From Paenibacillus sp. Soil787 (lineage in GTDB: Bacteria > Bacillota > Bacilli > Paenibacillales > NBRC-103111), in contig NZ_LMSP01000023.1 of assembly GCF_001429545.1 (NCBI RefSeq), positions 338,339-402,338 on the forward strand: a stretch of DNA of 64,000 nucleotides, in the 5' to 3' direction. Shown here one piece after another: positions 23,649-32,783 of this stretch. Positions within the stretch are counted from its first letter, which is position 1, and every line of letters starts with the position of its first letter. Position numbers and translations under genes: made by a program. The notes under the pieces are model-generated. The model did no database searches, was not told the origin of the DNA, and saw only the letters and a list, made by a program, of their open reading frames with translations.

Positions 23649-23685
23649 CAACTAAATTTCACTTGTTCTTAACTTCCCCAAGTCC

Positions 23686-25260
23686 TCACACAATACGTTT
23701 GCGGAGTGTACCTGAGATGTAGTCAATGACAGAGACGGTGACAATAATACCAATAAGGATGATACCTACTCGCGGCCACTGCCTTGCGTTAAGAGCGAAG
23801 ATAAGTGGCGTACCAATACCACCTGCACCAATAACCCCTAGCAATGTCGCTGAACGAACATTAATTTCAAAGCGATATAAGGTATACGAAATGAAATCGG
23901 GAATGACCTGCGGCACCACGGCAAACGCCATCCGCTGCCAAATGTTAGCACCTACAGCTGTCATGGCTTCCGTAGGTCCCATATCCATATTCTCAATGGC
24001 TTCTGCATAAAGCTTGCCGAGCATCCCTACAGAGTGAAGTCCTAATGCCATAACCCCAGCAAAGGCATTCGGGCCTACAGCTTTAATAAAGATCAAAGCC
24101 ATAATAATCTCCGGTATTGTTCTCACGACACTTAAGAACAATTTCCCTGTGCCTGAAACGGCACGGAATCGGCTCATATTCGCTGCTGCCCAGAAGGCAA
24201 ACGGGATACAGACAACCGCTGAAACAAAGTTCCCTAAGTAGGAAATCGATAAGGTTTCAAGCAAGGATCGAAGTAAATCTTCTCCTTCTGGGATATACAC
24301 ATAGGCCCAGTCAGGATGTACTAAACCAGATAACATGGATTTCGTGAGTATCCAAGTCGTTGGTTGGAAACCCGTCAACTCAAGACCGGTTAGTGCCCAT
24401 ATGAATAAGGCAATGACGGCAATCCAACCTGCTGCCTTATACGTCGTTGAACGCGAAGCTGACATCGGTTTCGCACTGCCTTTTAGCAAATAGGAACGGA
24501 ATCGTGTGCTGACCAAATCAATAATAACAACAACTAATAGGGTATAAATAACAATGGCGCAGGATTGATCATAACGAAACAGATCCAACGTGTTTTTGAG
24601 CAGCAAGCCAATACCGCCGGCTCCAACCAAACCGAGAATGGCTGAGGCGCGAATACTAACTTCGAATGTGTACAATAAATGAGCTAAGTACGTAGGCGCA
24701 ACCTGAGGAATGACGCCGAATCGAATGAGTTTGAGCTTGTTAGCGCCAACAGCCGTCATGGCTTCAATCGGTCCGGGGTCAATAGCTTCCGTTGATTCGT
24801 AAGAAAGCTTTGATATAATACCAAAGGTGAAGAAGATTAGTGCAAGTGTACCGGCCGTTGGGCCAAAGCCTACTAGAACGGCAAACAGTGCTGCGTAGAG
24901 CAGATCTGGAATTGTTCGGAATAGATTCATGATAAGTCTAGCTGGATAGAACAACCATGGTGCTGTAGTAACATTTCGAGCTGCTAACAATGCCATCGGG
25001 AATGCAAACAGGGCTCCAATTGCTGTACCGATAATGGACATCTGCAGCGTTTGTGCCATTGGCTTCCATATATCAGCGAAAAACAGCCAATCCGGCGGAA
25101 ACATCTCGGCTATGAATTTAATTATCTCCGGAGTACCGGTCACGAGCTTCGTCAGCGTCGCATCTGTCTGATAAATACTCCCAATCAGGAAAAGCACCAT
25201 GATCAGGGCAATAAGATAGATCTTCGTACGAGGAGGCTTCTTGACGGTCGCTACACTCAC
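23686..25260 (-). CDS. phnE: Tandem-fused phosphonate ABC transporter permease
   Basis: A 524-residue protein that is two PhnE permeases in one chain: half 1 about residues 1-265 and half 2 about 275-524. Each has about six membrane helices and its own ATPase-coupling loop, PIEAMTAVGAN in half 1 and PTEAMTAVGAN in half 2, each followed by a VIPQ/VVPQ motif. In most systems PhnE is a ~260-residue homodimer or two separate genes, so this is a fused heterodimer. The GTG at 25260 overlaps the phnC stop (GTGA), with AGGAGGA upstream. Confidence 0.93.
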   Translation of the reverse strand: MSVATVKKPPRTKIYLIALIMVLFLIGSIYQTDATLTKLVTGTPEIIKFIAEMFPPDWLFFADIWKPMAQTLQMSIIGTAIGALFAFPMALLAARNVTTAPWLFYPARLIMNLFRTIPDLLYAALFAVLVGFGPTAGTLALIFFTFGIISKLSYESTEAIDPGPIEAMTAVGANKLKLIRFGVIPQVAPTYLAHLLYTFEVSIRASAILGLVGAGGIGLLLKNTLDLFRYDQSCAIVIYTLLVVVIIDLVSTRFRSYLLKGSAKPMSASRSTTYKAAGWIAVIALFIWALTGLELTGFQPTTWILTKSMLSGLVHPDWAYVYIPEGEDLLRSLLETLSISYLGNFVSAVVCIPFAFWAAANMSRFRAVSGTGKLFLSVVRTIPEIIMALIFIKAVGPNAFAGVMALGLHSVGMLGKLYAEAIENMDMGPTEAMTAVGANIWQRMAFAVVPQVIPDFISYTLYRFEINVRSATLLGVIGAGGIGTPLIFALNARQWPRVGIILIGIIVTVSVIDYISGTLRKRIV

Positions 25261-26030
25261 TCCTCCTGCACCCCCAACAGCTCGTCTTTCTTAATCGCCC
25301 GGCCATATATCTCGGAGAATACATCATCCGTGGCTTCTGCTACAGGTCCGTCGTATACGACTTTACCTGCGCGAAGTCCGATAATGCGAGTTGCATATTC
25401 ACGGGCAAGGTCAATAAAGTGAAGGTTAACGACAGTCGTTATGCCAAGCTCTGTATTAATCCGTTTCAAATCATCCATCACTTGTCTCGTCGTTAATGGA
25501 TCTAGTGAGGCTACTGGCTCATCCGCTAAAATGATTTTCGCTTCTTGTGCCAGCGCTCTTGCGATGGAAACACGCTGCTGTTGACCGCCGGACAATTCAT
25601 CGGCGCGTGAATAAGCCTTTTCCCGAATATTGACTCTTTCCAGCGCTTTCAGGGAAAGCTCGATATCATGTTTGGGAAACAAACCAAGAACTGTACGCAG
25701 GGTGGAATGATAGCCTACACGGCCCGATAATACGTTTCGAATCACGGTTGAACGCTTGACCAGATTAAAGGTTTGGAAGATCATCCCGATATCTCTGCGC
25801 ATGCGGCGCAATTCGGCACCATTCGCCGTTGTAATCGATTTACCGTCGATTAATATTTGTCCATCGGTCGTCTCATGCAAACGGTTAATGGAACGCAGTA
25901 AGGTAGACTTACCTGCTCCCGATAGACCTACAATAACAACGAATTCTCCGGGGTGAATGGTTAAGTTAATGTCATTTAAACCAACAGTTCCGTTAGGATA
26001 TACTTTGGAAATATGCTTAAACTCAATCAT
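25257..26030 (-). CDS. phnC: Phosphonate ABC transporter ATP-binding protein
   Basis: A 257-residue ABC ATPase: Walker A GLSGAGKSTLLR (about 35-46), Q-loop MIFQTFNLVKR, signature LSGGQQQRVSIARAL, Walker B IILADEPVASLD and H-loop NLHFIDLA. The spacing and QTFNLVKRSTVIRNVL region are typical of PhnC. Coupled to phnE by a 4-bp overlap; phnD is on the opposite strand about 1 kb beyond phnE. Confidence 0.94.
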   Translation of the reverse strand: MIEFKHISKVYPNGTVGLNDINLTIHPGEFVVIVGLSGAGKSTLLRSINRLHETTDGQILIDGKSITTANGAELRRMRRDIGMIFQTFNLVKRSTVIRNVLSGRVGYHSTLRTVLGLFPKHDIELSLKALERVNIREKAYSRADELSGGQQQRVSIARALAQEAKIILADEPVASLDPLTTRQVMDDLKRINTELGITTVVNLHFIDLAREYATRIIGLRAGKVVYDGPVAEATDDVFSEIYGRAIKKDELLGVQEE

Positions 26031-26155
26031 ATAAGTCCTACTTTCTTCTACAGATTATCTGAAGTTCAGACAGACTACTTTCAACGTATTTCGGCAAAAT
26101 CCTTTTTTCTATCCTAACCTTTAGAAAATATTCATATTCCATTGTTATCCATAAC

Positions 26156-26187
26156 AAAAAGTGGCCTCATAAGCGAACTGAGACCAC
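26156..26187 (-). terminator. Terminator after nickel permease gene
   Basis: On the minus strand GTGGTCTCA pairs with TGAGGCCAC and is followed by five T. A neighbouring palindrome TTGTTAT-CC-ATAACAA at 26142-26157 overlaps its end and may serve phnC. Confidence 0.7.
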
Positions 26188-26203
26188 AATTATCGCGGGT
26201 GGG

Positions 26204-27238
26204 TTATACTTTAGCACGCCAGCGTTCCTCAATTTTCAGCCCTTTCCAAACCGCAATGGAAATGGCCCATGCCACCACGAACAGAGCAACTAAGATATAG
26301 CCTAATGTCCCGAAATCAATCTCCTGCAGCCACGTCCAGAAAGTCCCTTCCAAGCTGAATTCTTCAGAGAGAACTTGACCTAGTTCGATCACGCCAATGA
26401 TTAAAGCAGCAATGACAGCCAAAGCAGTCACAGTTAAATTGTAATAAAGCTTACGTACCGGTGTATGAAATGCCCATTTGTAAGCTTTGGTCATGAACAT
26501 CCCATCCGCTGTATCGAAGAGGCTCATCCCTGCCGCGAACAGCAGAGGAAGTGAAATGACGCCAATGAAAGGGATAGCTTCCTTCGCCGCGTGGGCTGAG
26601 ATCGCTAGCAGCGCAATTTCGCTCGCCGTATCAAAACCTAAACCAAAGAGAAAACCTAACGGGTAGACATGCCAGCTTTTGCCTATGAAAGAGAAGAGTG
26701 GTTTGATCATTCGAGCAATGAATCCACGGGACTCAAGAAGCTCCTCAAACTCTTTATCATCATTGGTGCCGCCACGAAATTTCAAGAACATTTTATATAG
26801 ATTGATAAGAATGAGTAAGTTTAAAATCCCAATAATAACAAGAAACAGACCGGAAACCGAAGCGCCGATAACACCCCCAAAACGCTGCATCCAAGGAAGC
26901 TCGCGCTCTGCCCATTGTACGGAGAAAGCAGTTACAATGGCCATAACGAACACGACAGAGGAGTGTCCCAATGAAAAGTAGAAACCAACACCCAATGGAT
27001 TCTTCTTCTGCTGAACGAGCTTGCGTACGGTATTATCGATCGCTGCAATATGGTCAACGTCGAAAGCATGCCGCATCCCTAACGTGTAGGCAAGGAGCCC
27101 AATCCCCCAAAAGGCAGGCGTCATTTTCGCTACACTATACAATCCTATAAGCCCGAATATATGTAGGAGGACGATCACGCCAACGTATCCAGCCCAGCTT
27201 CTTCTCTGCTGTAGAATTGATTTCCACATGTTTGACAC
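26204..27238 (-). CDS. NixA/HoxN-type nickel (or cobalt) permease
   Basis: A 344-residue membrane protein of the NiCoT family, eight helices. The family signature GMRHAFDVDHIAAIDN (HX4DH, helix 2, about 53-68) is intact, as are FSLGHSSVVF and LGFDTASEIALL in later helices. It takes up Ni2+ and possibly Co2+ by secondary transport. A NikR-like operator (27254-27281) lies immediately upstream of the ATG, and nikR itself is in this window, so nickel-dependent repression is well supported. The metal preference (Ni over Co) rests on that context. Confidence 0.92.
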   Translation of the reverse strand: MSNMWKSILQQRRSWAGYVGVIVLLHIFGLIGLYSVAKMTPAFWGIGLLAYTLGMRHAFDVDHIAAIDNTVRKLVQQKKNPLGVGFYFSLGHSSVVFVMAIVTAFSVQWAERELPWMQRFGGVIGASVSGLFLVIIGILNLLILINLYKMFLKFRGGTNDDKEFEELLESRGFIARMIKPLFSFIGKSWHVYPLGFLFGLGFDTASEIALLAISAHAAKEAIPFIGVISLPLLFAAGMSLFDTADGMFMTKAYKWAFHTPVRKLYYNLTVTALAVIAALIIGVIELGQVLSEEFSLEGTFWTWLQEIDFGTLGYILVALFVVAWAISIAVWKGLKIEERWRAKV

Positions 27239-27253
27239 CCTGCCTTTCTATTC

Positions 27254-27289
27254 GTGTTACGATTTAGTAATAATGTAGCACACGTGTGC
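27254..27289 (-). promoter_or_regulatory. Predicted NikR operator upstream of nickel permease
   Basis: GTGTTAC (27254-27260) - 14 nt - GTAGCAC (27275-27281), a 6/7 symmetric inverted repeat, matches the GTGTTAC-N13/14-GTAACAC site known for NikR of Geobacter type. A perfect 12-bp palindrome GCACACGTGTGC (27278-27289) overlaps one half. It lies between start codon and likely -10. Confidence 0.6.
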
Positions 27290-27396
27290 ATGGCTTGAGA
27301 AGTACTTACCTCATTTATTGTGAAGAAATCTAACACATATCTGATATAATAGAAACCGTTCCAAAGATGGACTACGGAAAGGAATGGATCGACCCT

Positions 27397-28209
27397 ATGT
27401 CTCTTCGTGTTTTCAAGCTTTTTACGATTCTTGTGCCCGTTCTCATCATCGGCGGTTTTGAGTATATTCGTCATGAATTTTTACTTAATTATTTAACCAT
27501 GGAAGCTGGTAATTTCACGATTACCATCATTACTTTGCTGCTTTCCTATCTCTTCGCTTCGTGGATGTTTCAAAGTATTGAGCGCAGCAATGAGAAAGTG
27601 ACAATCGGTGAAGCCCGCAGAGCCGTCTATGAAGAACGCGAGCGTTTGGCCGGAGAACTGCATGATGACTTGGCTCAAACCCTTTTCTTCCTTAATGTGA
27701 AGTTGAAGCAAGGAGATTTAGAAGAAGCCAGAGCAGCTGTGTCCGAAATCGATAACTCACTGCGACAAGCCATTTTTAACCTAAGAACACCACCGGAGGA
27801 AGGAGCTAACTTCCAGCAGCGTATCCATAAATTTCTGGAGAATTGGCAATTGGTGACGGGTATTGAGCTTCATGAGAAGTTAGCTGTTGAAGGGAACAGC
27901 TTCTCTTCTGGAGAAGAAGTTCAGCTTTTCGGCATTATACAAGAAGCGTTCACCAATATACGCAAGCATTCCATGGCAACGCAAACTTCAATTGTTCTGG
28001 AAGCTCGTCCTGAGGCATGGCGACTACAGATTACGGATAACGGAAATGGGCTGGATCACGGAGCATCAAAGGGGAAGACCTATGGCATTGAATTAATGCA
28101 GAAGCGTGCGGCCGAGCTAGGTGCATCTTTCGAGCTTAAGATGAAAGAACATGACGAGATGGCAACCGGAACTACACTTTTGGTACAAGCAGATAGGAGG
28201 AAAATCTAA
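27397..28209 (+). CDS. NarL/DesK-type sensor histidine kinase
   Basis: A 270-residue kinase. Two membrane helices (about 5-25 and 37-57) with almost no external loop. The HisKA_3 H-box ERLAGELHDDLAQTLFF holds the phosphorylated His; the ATPase domain has IIQEAFTNIRKHS, ITDNGNGLDH and YGIELMQKRAAELG. ATG 27397 is taken, though GGAAAGGA lies 13 nt upstream; an ATG 10 codons earlier has no site. It overlaps the response regulator start (TAATG), forming an operon. Confidence 0.9.
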   Translation: MSLRVFKLFTILVPVLIIGGFEYIRHEFLLNYLTMEAGNFTITIITLLLSYLFASWMFQSIERSNEKVTIGEARRAVYEERERLAGELHDDLAQTLFFLNVKLKQGDLEEARAAVSEIDNSLRQAIFNLRTPPEEGANFQQRIHKFLENWQLVTGIELHEKLAVEGNSFSSGEEVQLFGIIQEAFTNIRKHSMATQTSIVLEARPEAWRLQITDNGNGLDHGASKGKTYGIELMQKRAAELGASFELKMKEHDEMATGTTLLVQADRRKI

Positions 28210-28880
28210 TGCTGAGCAATCAGCCGTTCCGTATTCTGATCGTAGACGATCATCCACTGGCTAGGAAAGCAATTCGCAGCATGCTGGAGCCTGTATCCGA
28301 TTTCTATATTGTGGGGGAAGCGAGCAGCGGTGAAGAAGCTATTCTTCTTTGCGGTGAGGTCGCGCCTGATGTGATTTTGATGGATATACATATGTCCCCT
28401 ATGGATGGACTTGAAGCAACGCGGCGCATTAAACAAGCCTACGGGGCTATTCGCATCGTCATGCTCACCGTGTCCGATGATGTCGCAGACCTCTTTACAG
28501 CGCTGCAATTCGGAGCTCAAGGTTATTTGTTAAAAAACATGGATCCTGACGAATGGCTCACTTACCTACGCGCGCTGCTCGATGATAATTCTGAAGTCGC
28601 CAGGGGGATGGCGGATAAGCTTTTCCAACGATTCCGCGCACCCATGGGTACGCATACGGAAGGCCCGACACCGAGCATGTTGACCTATCGTGAACAGGAA
28701 ATTACCGCCTATGTTGCCTTAGGGGATAACAACCGGCAGATTGCAGAAAAGCTTCTGATATCCGAACATACAGTTAAAAATCATATGAAAAATATATTGG
28801 TAAAGCTTGGACTCGAGAATCGTGTTCAGCTCACCGCATTCGCCATTAAGCACGGATTGACACGAAAAGGACAAAACTAA
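28209..28880 (+). CDS. LuxR/NarL family response regulator
   Basis: A 223-residue regulator. Receiver domain 7-125 (ILIVDDHPLARKAIR, phosphoacceptor Asp in VILMDIHMSPMDG, Lys in YLLKNMDP). C-terminal LuxR helix-turn-helix about 150-215 (LTYREQEITAYVALG, then QIAEKLLISEHTVKNHMKNI). Partner of the kinase immediately upstream. It precedes the ycnI-like gene by 97 bp, so that gene may be a target; the signal is unknown. Confidence 0.93.
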   Translation: MLSNQPFRILIVDDHPLARKAIRSMLEPVSDFYIVGEASSGEEAILLCGEVAPDVILMDIHMSPMDGLEATRRIKQAYGAIRIVMLTVSDDVADLFTALQFGAQGYLLKNMDPDEWLTYLRALLDDNSEVARGMADKLFQRFRAPMGTHTEGPTPSMLTYREQEITAYVALGDNNRQIAEKLLISEHTVKNHMKNILVKLGLENRVQLTAFAIKHGLTRKGQN

Positions 28881-28977
28881 CCCTCAAAAATAGCCCAGTC
28901 GAGTCATACTCTTATGCTTGTCGATCAGGTAATATGGACAACATGATAAGAGTTAACTTGAAAGGGGAACACGATTT

Positions 28978-29604
28978 ATGTTTAAAAAGCTTATTTTAAA
29001 TGCAGGTATTATGTTGATTGGTTCTATGCTTCTCGCGGGTATCGCCAGCGCACACGTTACTGTATATCCCAAAGAATCCACACAAGGCAGCTACGAGAAA
29101 TTCACTGTTCGCGTACCTTCTGAGAAAGACATTCCTACTGTGAAAGTAGAAGTGAAATTCCCTATGGATGCTGTAGCGGTTTCTCGCTTCGAGCCCAAAG
29201 CAGGTTGGACCTACGAGCTAGCCAAAGATACAGCTGGTAAAATTACAGGTGTCACTTGGAAAGCAACCGGAGATGGACTGGCTAGTACGGAATTCGGTGA
29301 ATTCAATATGCAAGGCAAAGTGGCTGATACTGCTACCGAGATCGTGTGGAAAGCTTATCAAACTTATAAAGATGGCAGCGTAGTTGAATGGGTCGGCGCT
29401 AATGGATCAGACAAACCTGCTTCCGTAACGACGGTCAAAGCCAAAGCAGCCACCGGTGCTACGACAGACAGCCACGGACAGGTAACGGCTGGAAGTGCTG
29501 CAGCCAGCGGAACTACATCCAACACTTCCCTCTACCTCTCCATTGCGGCAGTCGTACTTGGAGCTTTGTCCCTGATCGTGTCGCTTACAAAAAAACGTAA
29601 ATAA
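28978..29604 (+). CDS. YcnI family copper-binding cell-surface protein
   Basis: A 208-residue exported protein: signal peptide cleaved at about ASA-H26, leaving an N-terminal His (HVTVYPKES), which with a conserved Trp (about WTYELAKD) and Glu forms the mono-histidine copper site known in YcnI (DUF1775). A Thr/Ser/Ala-rich linker and a C-terminal membrane anchor (about 182-202) end in KKRK. Follows a two-component pair on the same strand. Confidence 0.9.
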   Translation: MFKKLILNAGIMLIGSMLLAGIASAHVTVYPKESTQGSYEKFTVRVPSEKDIPTVKVEVKFPMDAVAVSRFEPKAGWTYELAKDTAGKITGVTWKATGDGLASTEFGEFNMQGKVADTATEIVWKAYQTYKDGSVVEWVGANGSDKPASVTTVKAKAATGATTDSHGQVTAGSAAASGTTSNTSLYLSIAAVVLGALSLIVSLTKKRK

Positions 29605-29606
29605 TA

Positions 29607-29655
29607 AAAAGGCCCTGAGCTCTCTGTGATAATAACAGAAGACTCAGGGCCTTTT
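29607..29655. terminator. Bidirectional terminator at the end of ycnI and of the exopolysaccharide-side operon
   Basis: AAAAGGCCCTGAG pairs with CTCAGGGCCTTTT. Confidence 0.9.
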
Positions 29656-29674
29656 AATTTACAATATTTGTAAG

Positions 29675-30388
29675 TTATTTCATTAAGTTTTTTAACAAGC
29701 TCTTGCCTGCTTCTACTTCTTCGGTGAATTCCGCTTGATATTGGCCAATGATTTCTGTACTCAATCCCTTAGCCTCCAGTTTACTTCTAGCGCTGTCAAT
29801 GATGGCATTAAACTTGCTTTCTTTCTGTTCAAAGACCGTTTGACCTTTTTCAAAAAGCTGCGCTCTGACTTTGGGGTCTTTCGTACTTTTTGCTTCAATC
29901 GCGATCTCCATTAATTCCTGCTTGCTCTCATTACGCAGGCTAATTAGTTGACTTGTAGATTCCTTCGTAATCGCTTCATACTCTTTCTTACTGTCGTGCT
30001 GAGGTTTGTCTTTGTCTTTGTCTTTGTCTTTATCCTTGTCTTTGTCCTTGTCCTTGTCCTTGTCCTTGTCCTTGTCCTTGTCCTTGCCCTTATCTTTGTC
30101 CGGTTTGGCCTGCTCGGGTTTAGTTGGTTCTGTTTTCTTAGGTTCTTGCTTGCCGTTTGGATTTACGTTACTGCTGTTAGTCCATTTTGCAAAACCATAG
30201 ATGTTTTCAAGGAAAGAGCCCAAGATAACGGATGAACCATTAATTTGAATGGTAAGAGGGGCTTGATTTTGAAAATTTATGGATGCCGCTTCCACCTGTT
30301 TAACAGGTACAGTGGCTGTCAAAAGGACTGCCAATGCAGCAACAGATAGCACTTTAGCTGCATTACGCTTGTTAATGATAACTTTCAT
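29675..30388 (-). CDS. Secreted protein with (Lys-Asp)n repeat
   Basis: A 237-residue secreted protein: signal peptide (about 1-35, cleavage near VEAAS), a short N-terminal domain, a Lys/Pro/Glu linker, and about 13 consecutive Lys-Asp dipeptides (residues ~101-128), then a helical C-terminus of ~100 residues (SKKEYEAITKES and so on). The DNA under the repeat is a hexamer-type array, prone to slippage. Function unknown; extracellular, perhaps cell-wall associated. It closes the leftward group after vanZ and an anchored protein. Confidence 0.8.
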   Translation of the reverse strand: MKVIINKRNAAKVLSVAALAVLLTATVPVKQVEAASINFQNQAPLTIQINGSSVILGSFLENIYGFAKWTNSSNVNPNGKQEPKKTEPTKPEQAKPDKDKGKDKDKDKDKDKDKDKDKDKDKDKDKDKPQHDSKKEYEAITKESTSQLISLRNESKQELMEIAIEAKSTKDPKVRAQLFEKGQTVFEQKESKFNAIIDSARSKLEAKGLSTEIIGQYQAEFTEEVEAGKSLLKNLMK

Positions 30389-30412
30389 TTAAGTCACTCC
30401 TTGTTTCATTTT

Positions 30413-30934
30413 TTATTTTTGTTCTTTTAGAGATTCCTCGTAGCTTTTGCCTTTACTTAAGCCATATTTGGAAGCAATTGCAATCAGTTCATCATACTCT
30501 TCTTCCGTCAATTTCTTCATAATGACTTCCTTCGCCTTCTTCTTCTCTTCGAGTGACATACCGCTGTCAAACAAATTCTGGAACAGTTTGAGATCGCTAG
30601 CACTCAGCTTATTTAGCAGAATGGCGGTAATTTTCATCTGTTCCGAAAGTGAAATTTCATCCTTAACCTGAGCCGCCTTATCATGAGAAACCTCAGCCGA
30701 GTAGCTTTCCTTGGAGGGCTTAGGTGTCGAAGCAGGTGGATGAGCATTCACGTCAAGGTCATCTGCAGTGACGGTCGGGACGGATTCGACCTGTAAATCT
30801 GGAACTGCGGATGACGTTGGTATTGCCGAAGTGTTAAAAGCACTCTCACTTGCTTGTGCAGCAAAATATACGCCAATCAGTAACAATGCGAGTAAAAGGC
30901 CAATTATCACTCTTTTTTTCATTTTCGCTGCCAT
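30413..30934 (-). CDS. Membrane-anchored or secreted protein of unknown function
   Basis: A 173-residue protein with an N-terminal hydrophobic segment (about 6-27, VIIGLLLALLLIGVYFAAQ) and then a Ser/Pro/Thr-rich linker (40-80). The C-terminal part (about 85-170) is helical and charged with LTEEEYDELIAIASKYGLSKG. ATG at 30934 has GAGGTGAGG upstream and overlaps the vanZ 3' end by 16 bp, so the two are cotranscribed. No family recognised. Confidence 0.7.
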   Translation of the reverse strand: MAAKMKKRVIIGLLLALLLIGVYFAAQASESAFNTSAIPTSSAVPDLQVESVPTVTADDLDVNAHPPASTPKPSKESYSAEVSHDKAAQVKDEISLSEQMKITAILLNKLSASDLKLFQNLFDSGMSLEEKKKAKEVIMKKLTEEEYDELIAIASKYGLSKGKSYEESLKEQK

Positions 30935-31461
30935 CTAACCTCACCTCTCCAAAGTGTGCGACCACGTCTGATTTTATGAAAAAGGAACAAGCCTGTTAGG
31001 AACCCGATTAAGCCAAGGAGACCGCCACATATATCCAGCACGACATCCTGTATTGCGCTCGTACGCTGCACGCTTCGCATTTGGTTCCATTCATCTGCGC
31101 AGGCAATCAACGTAACATACAAGACCACCATCAGCAGCTGCGTAAATATCCGTTTTAATGGCAATATCGCCCAGCAGCTGACAGCAGCAAGTACGGCGTA
31201 TATAAATAAATGGGAACTTTTACGAAATACAAATTCAATAAACTCAAATGGCTGCTCCTTGGCCCTAATCGTAGCATGATGGTAGTGGACTGTTAATTCA
31301 GGAACTACGCTAAGCATCCCCTCCTTTGTAAACCATTTATGTAAAATTGGCTGTATGCTCTGCTCCTGATGTGACTGAGAAGAAAAATGAAAGATGAGCA
31401 GCGTCCACAGCAATACAGGCGCTAAGGGAAGAAATTTAATAATTGACCGGATGTGATTCAC
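30919..31461 (-). CDS. VanZ family membrane protein
   Basis: A 180-residue protein with four or five membrane helices and the VanZ features WTLLIFHFSSQ near the start, FRKSSHLFIYAVLA in the middle and DEWNQMRSVQRTSAIQDVVLD near residue 130. VanZ members are membrane proteins linked to envelope or exopolysaccharide loci. It overlaps ugd by 26 bp and a short anchored protein by 16 bp. Confidence 0.88.
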   Translation of the reverse strand: MNHIRSIIKFLPLAPVLLWTLLIFHFSSQSHQEQSIQPILHKWFTKEGMLSVVPELTVHYHHATIRAKEQPFEFIEFVFRKSSHLFIYAVLAAVSCWAILPLKRIFTQLLMVVLYVTLIACADEWNQMRSVQRTSAIQDVVLDICGGLLGLIGFLTGLFLFHKIRRGRTLWRGEVRWQRK

Positions 31462-32779
31462 TCCTTGCCGATTTCACTGCAGGTCTGCCAATGGAGTGAT
31501 AAACGAAACCCTGATCAATCATCGTACTTAACGCGAAACAATTACGTCCATCTACAATATGAGGAGTCTTCATCAATTGATGGATGCCCGAGAGCTCCAT
31601 ACCGACAATCTCCTCCCACTCAGTCAATATGAGACAGGCATCGCAATCCGCTACAGCCGCCTCAACACTCTGAAAATAAGCGACTTCAGCAGGAAGCTGC
31701 GTCTTCGCATTCGGTATTGCTACAGGGTCGTAAGCCTGAACAATCGCGCCCTTTCGGAGTAGTTCAGGAATGATAGTAAGGGATGGGGCACAGCGCATAT
31801 CATCCGTATTCGGTTTAAAGGCTAGCCCCAGCACGGCGATTCGCTTGCCGGAAACATCACCAATCATCTGATCCAGCTTGTCCAACAAGACGTGCGGTTG
31901 AGCCTCATTCGTGGAAATCACGGATTTCAACAAGGAGAAGTCATAGCCAGCCTGATCCGACATATGGGAAAGAGCCAGCGTATCCTTCGGAAAGCAAGAA
32001 CCGCCATACCCAATTCCAGCCTGAAGAAATTTCCCGCCGATACGGCTATCGAGTCCCATTCCTTCTGACACTTGGGTAATATCGGCCCCGACGCGTTCAC
32101 AGATGTTGGCAATCGCATTAATGAATGAAATCTTCGTTGCCAAGAACGCGTTTGCTGCATATTTAATCATTTCAGCACTTTGTAAATCAGTAATGAAAAT
32201 TTTCGTATTCAACGGTTCATGGAGCTTGGCAATGACTCTAGCAGCCTTTTCGCTCGCCGTACCGATGACCGCTCGATCCATATTCATGCAATCCATAATC
32301 GCCGAGCCTTCGCGCAGAAATTCGGGATTCGATACCACATCAAAATGAATCCGGTCATTCGTCCTATGGTTGCTGATGATCGTTCGTACAAGCTCTCCTG
32401 TTCCTACAGGAACGGTACTTTTGTTCACTATAATCTTATAGGTGTTCAAGTGTTTACCGATTGTTTTGGCGACTTCTTTTATATATCGCATGTCGGCTTC
32501 CCCGTTCTCTCCCATCGGGGTACCTACAGCGATATAGACAATGTCGGAGTCCTCAATCGCCTCGCCAACCTCGGAAGTGAAGCAAAGACGGTTTTCCGCT
32601 ACATTCTTAGCAACCAACTCCTTCAGACCCGGTTCATAAATGGGGATTTCTCCTTTGCGCAGCGTCGCAATCTTATCTTTATTCACATCACAGCAAACGA
32701 TCCGGTTTCCCATCTCTGCAAAGCATGTCCCGGATACTAAGCCGACGTAGCCTGTACCAATTACTGTAATTTTCTGCAT
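31436..32779 (-). CDS. ugd: UDP-glucose 6-dehydrogenase
   Basis: A 447-residue NAD+-dependent enzyme. Rossmann motif GTGYVGLVSGTCFAEMG at 8-24; GTPMGENGEADM; the catalytic Cys in GIGYGGSCFPKDT (about 250-262); LGLAFKPNTDDMR in the C-terminal domain. It oxidises UDP-glucose to UDP-glucuronate. It follows galU in the exopolysaccharide operon, so the two make UDP-glucose and UDP-glucuronate for the polymer; the UDP-glucuronate 4-epimerase upstream would then give UDP-galacturonate. Confidence 0.94.
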   Translation of the reverse strand: MQKITVIGTGYVGLVSGTCFAEMGNRIVCCDVNKDKIATLRKGEIPIYEPGLKELVAKNVAENRLCFTSEVGEAIEDSDIVYIAVGTPMGENGEADMRYIKEVAKTIGKHLNTYKIIVNKSTVPVGTGELVRTIISNHRTNDRIHFDVVSNPEFLREGSAIMDCMNMDRAVIGTASEKAARVIAKLHEPLNTKIFITDLQSAEMIKYAANAFLATKISFINAIANICERVGADITQVSEGMGLDSRIGGKFLQAGIGYGGSCFPKDTLALSHMSDQAGYDFSLLKSVISTNEAQPHVLLDKLDQMIGDVSGKRIAVLGLAFKPNTDDMRCAPSLTIIPELLRKGAIVQAYDPVAIPNAKTQLPAEVAYFQSVEAAVADCDACLILTEWEEIVGMELSGIHQLMKTPHIVDGRNCFALSTMIDQGFVYHSIGRPAVKSARSESHPVNY

Positions 32780-32783
32780 ATGA

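Noticed and set aside
30006..30200. Repetitive Ser-Leu open frame antisense to the Lys-Asp repeat
   Set aside because: A mirror of the hexamer repeat, not a protein.
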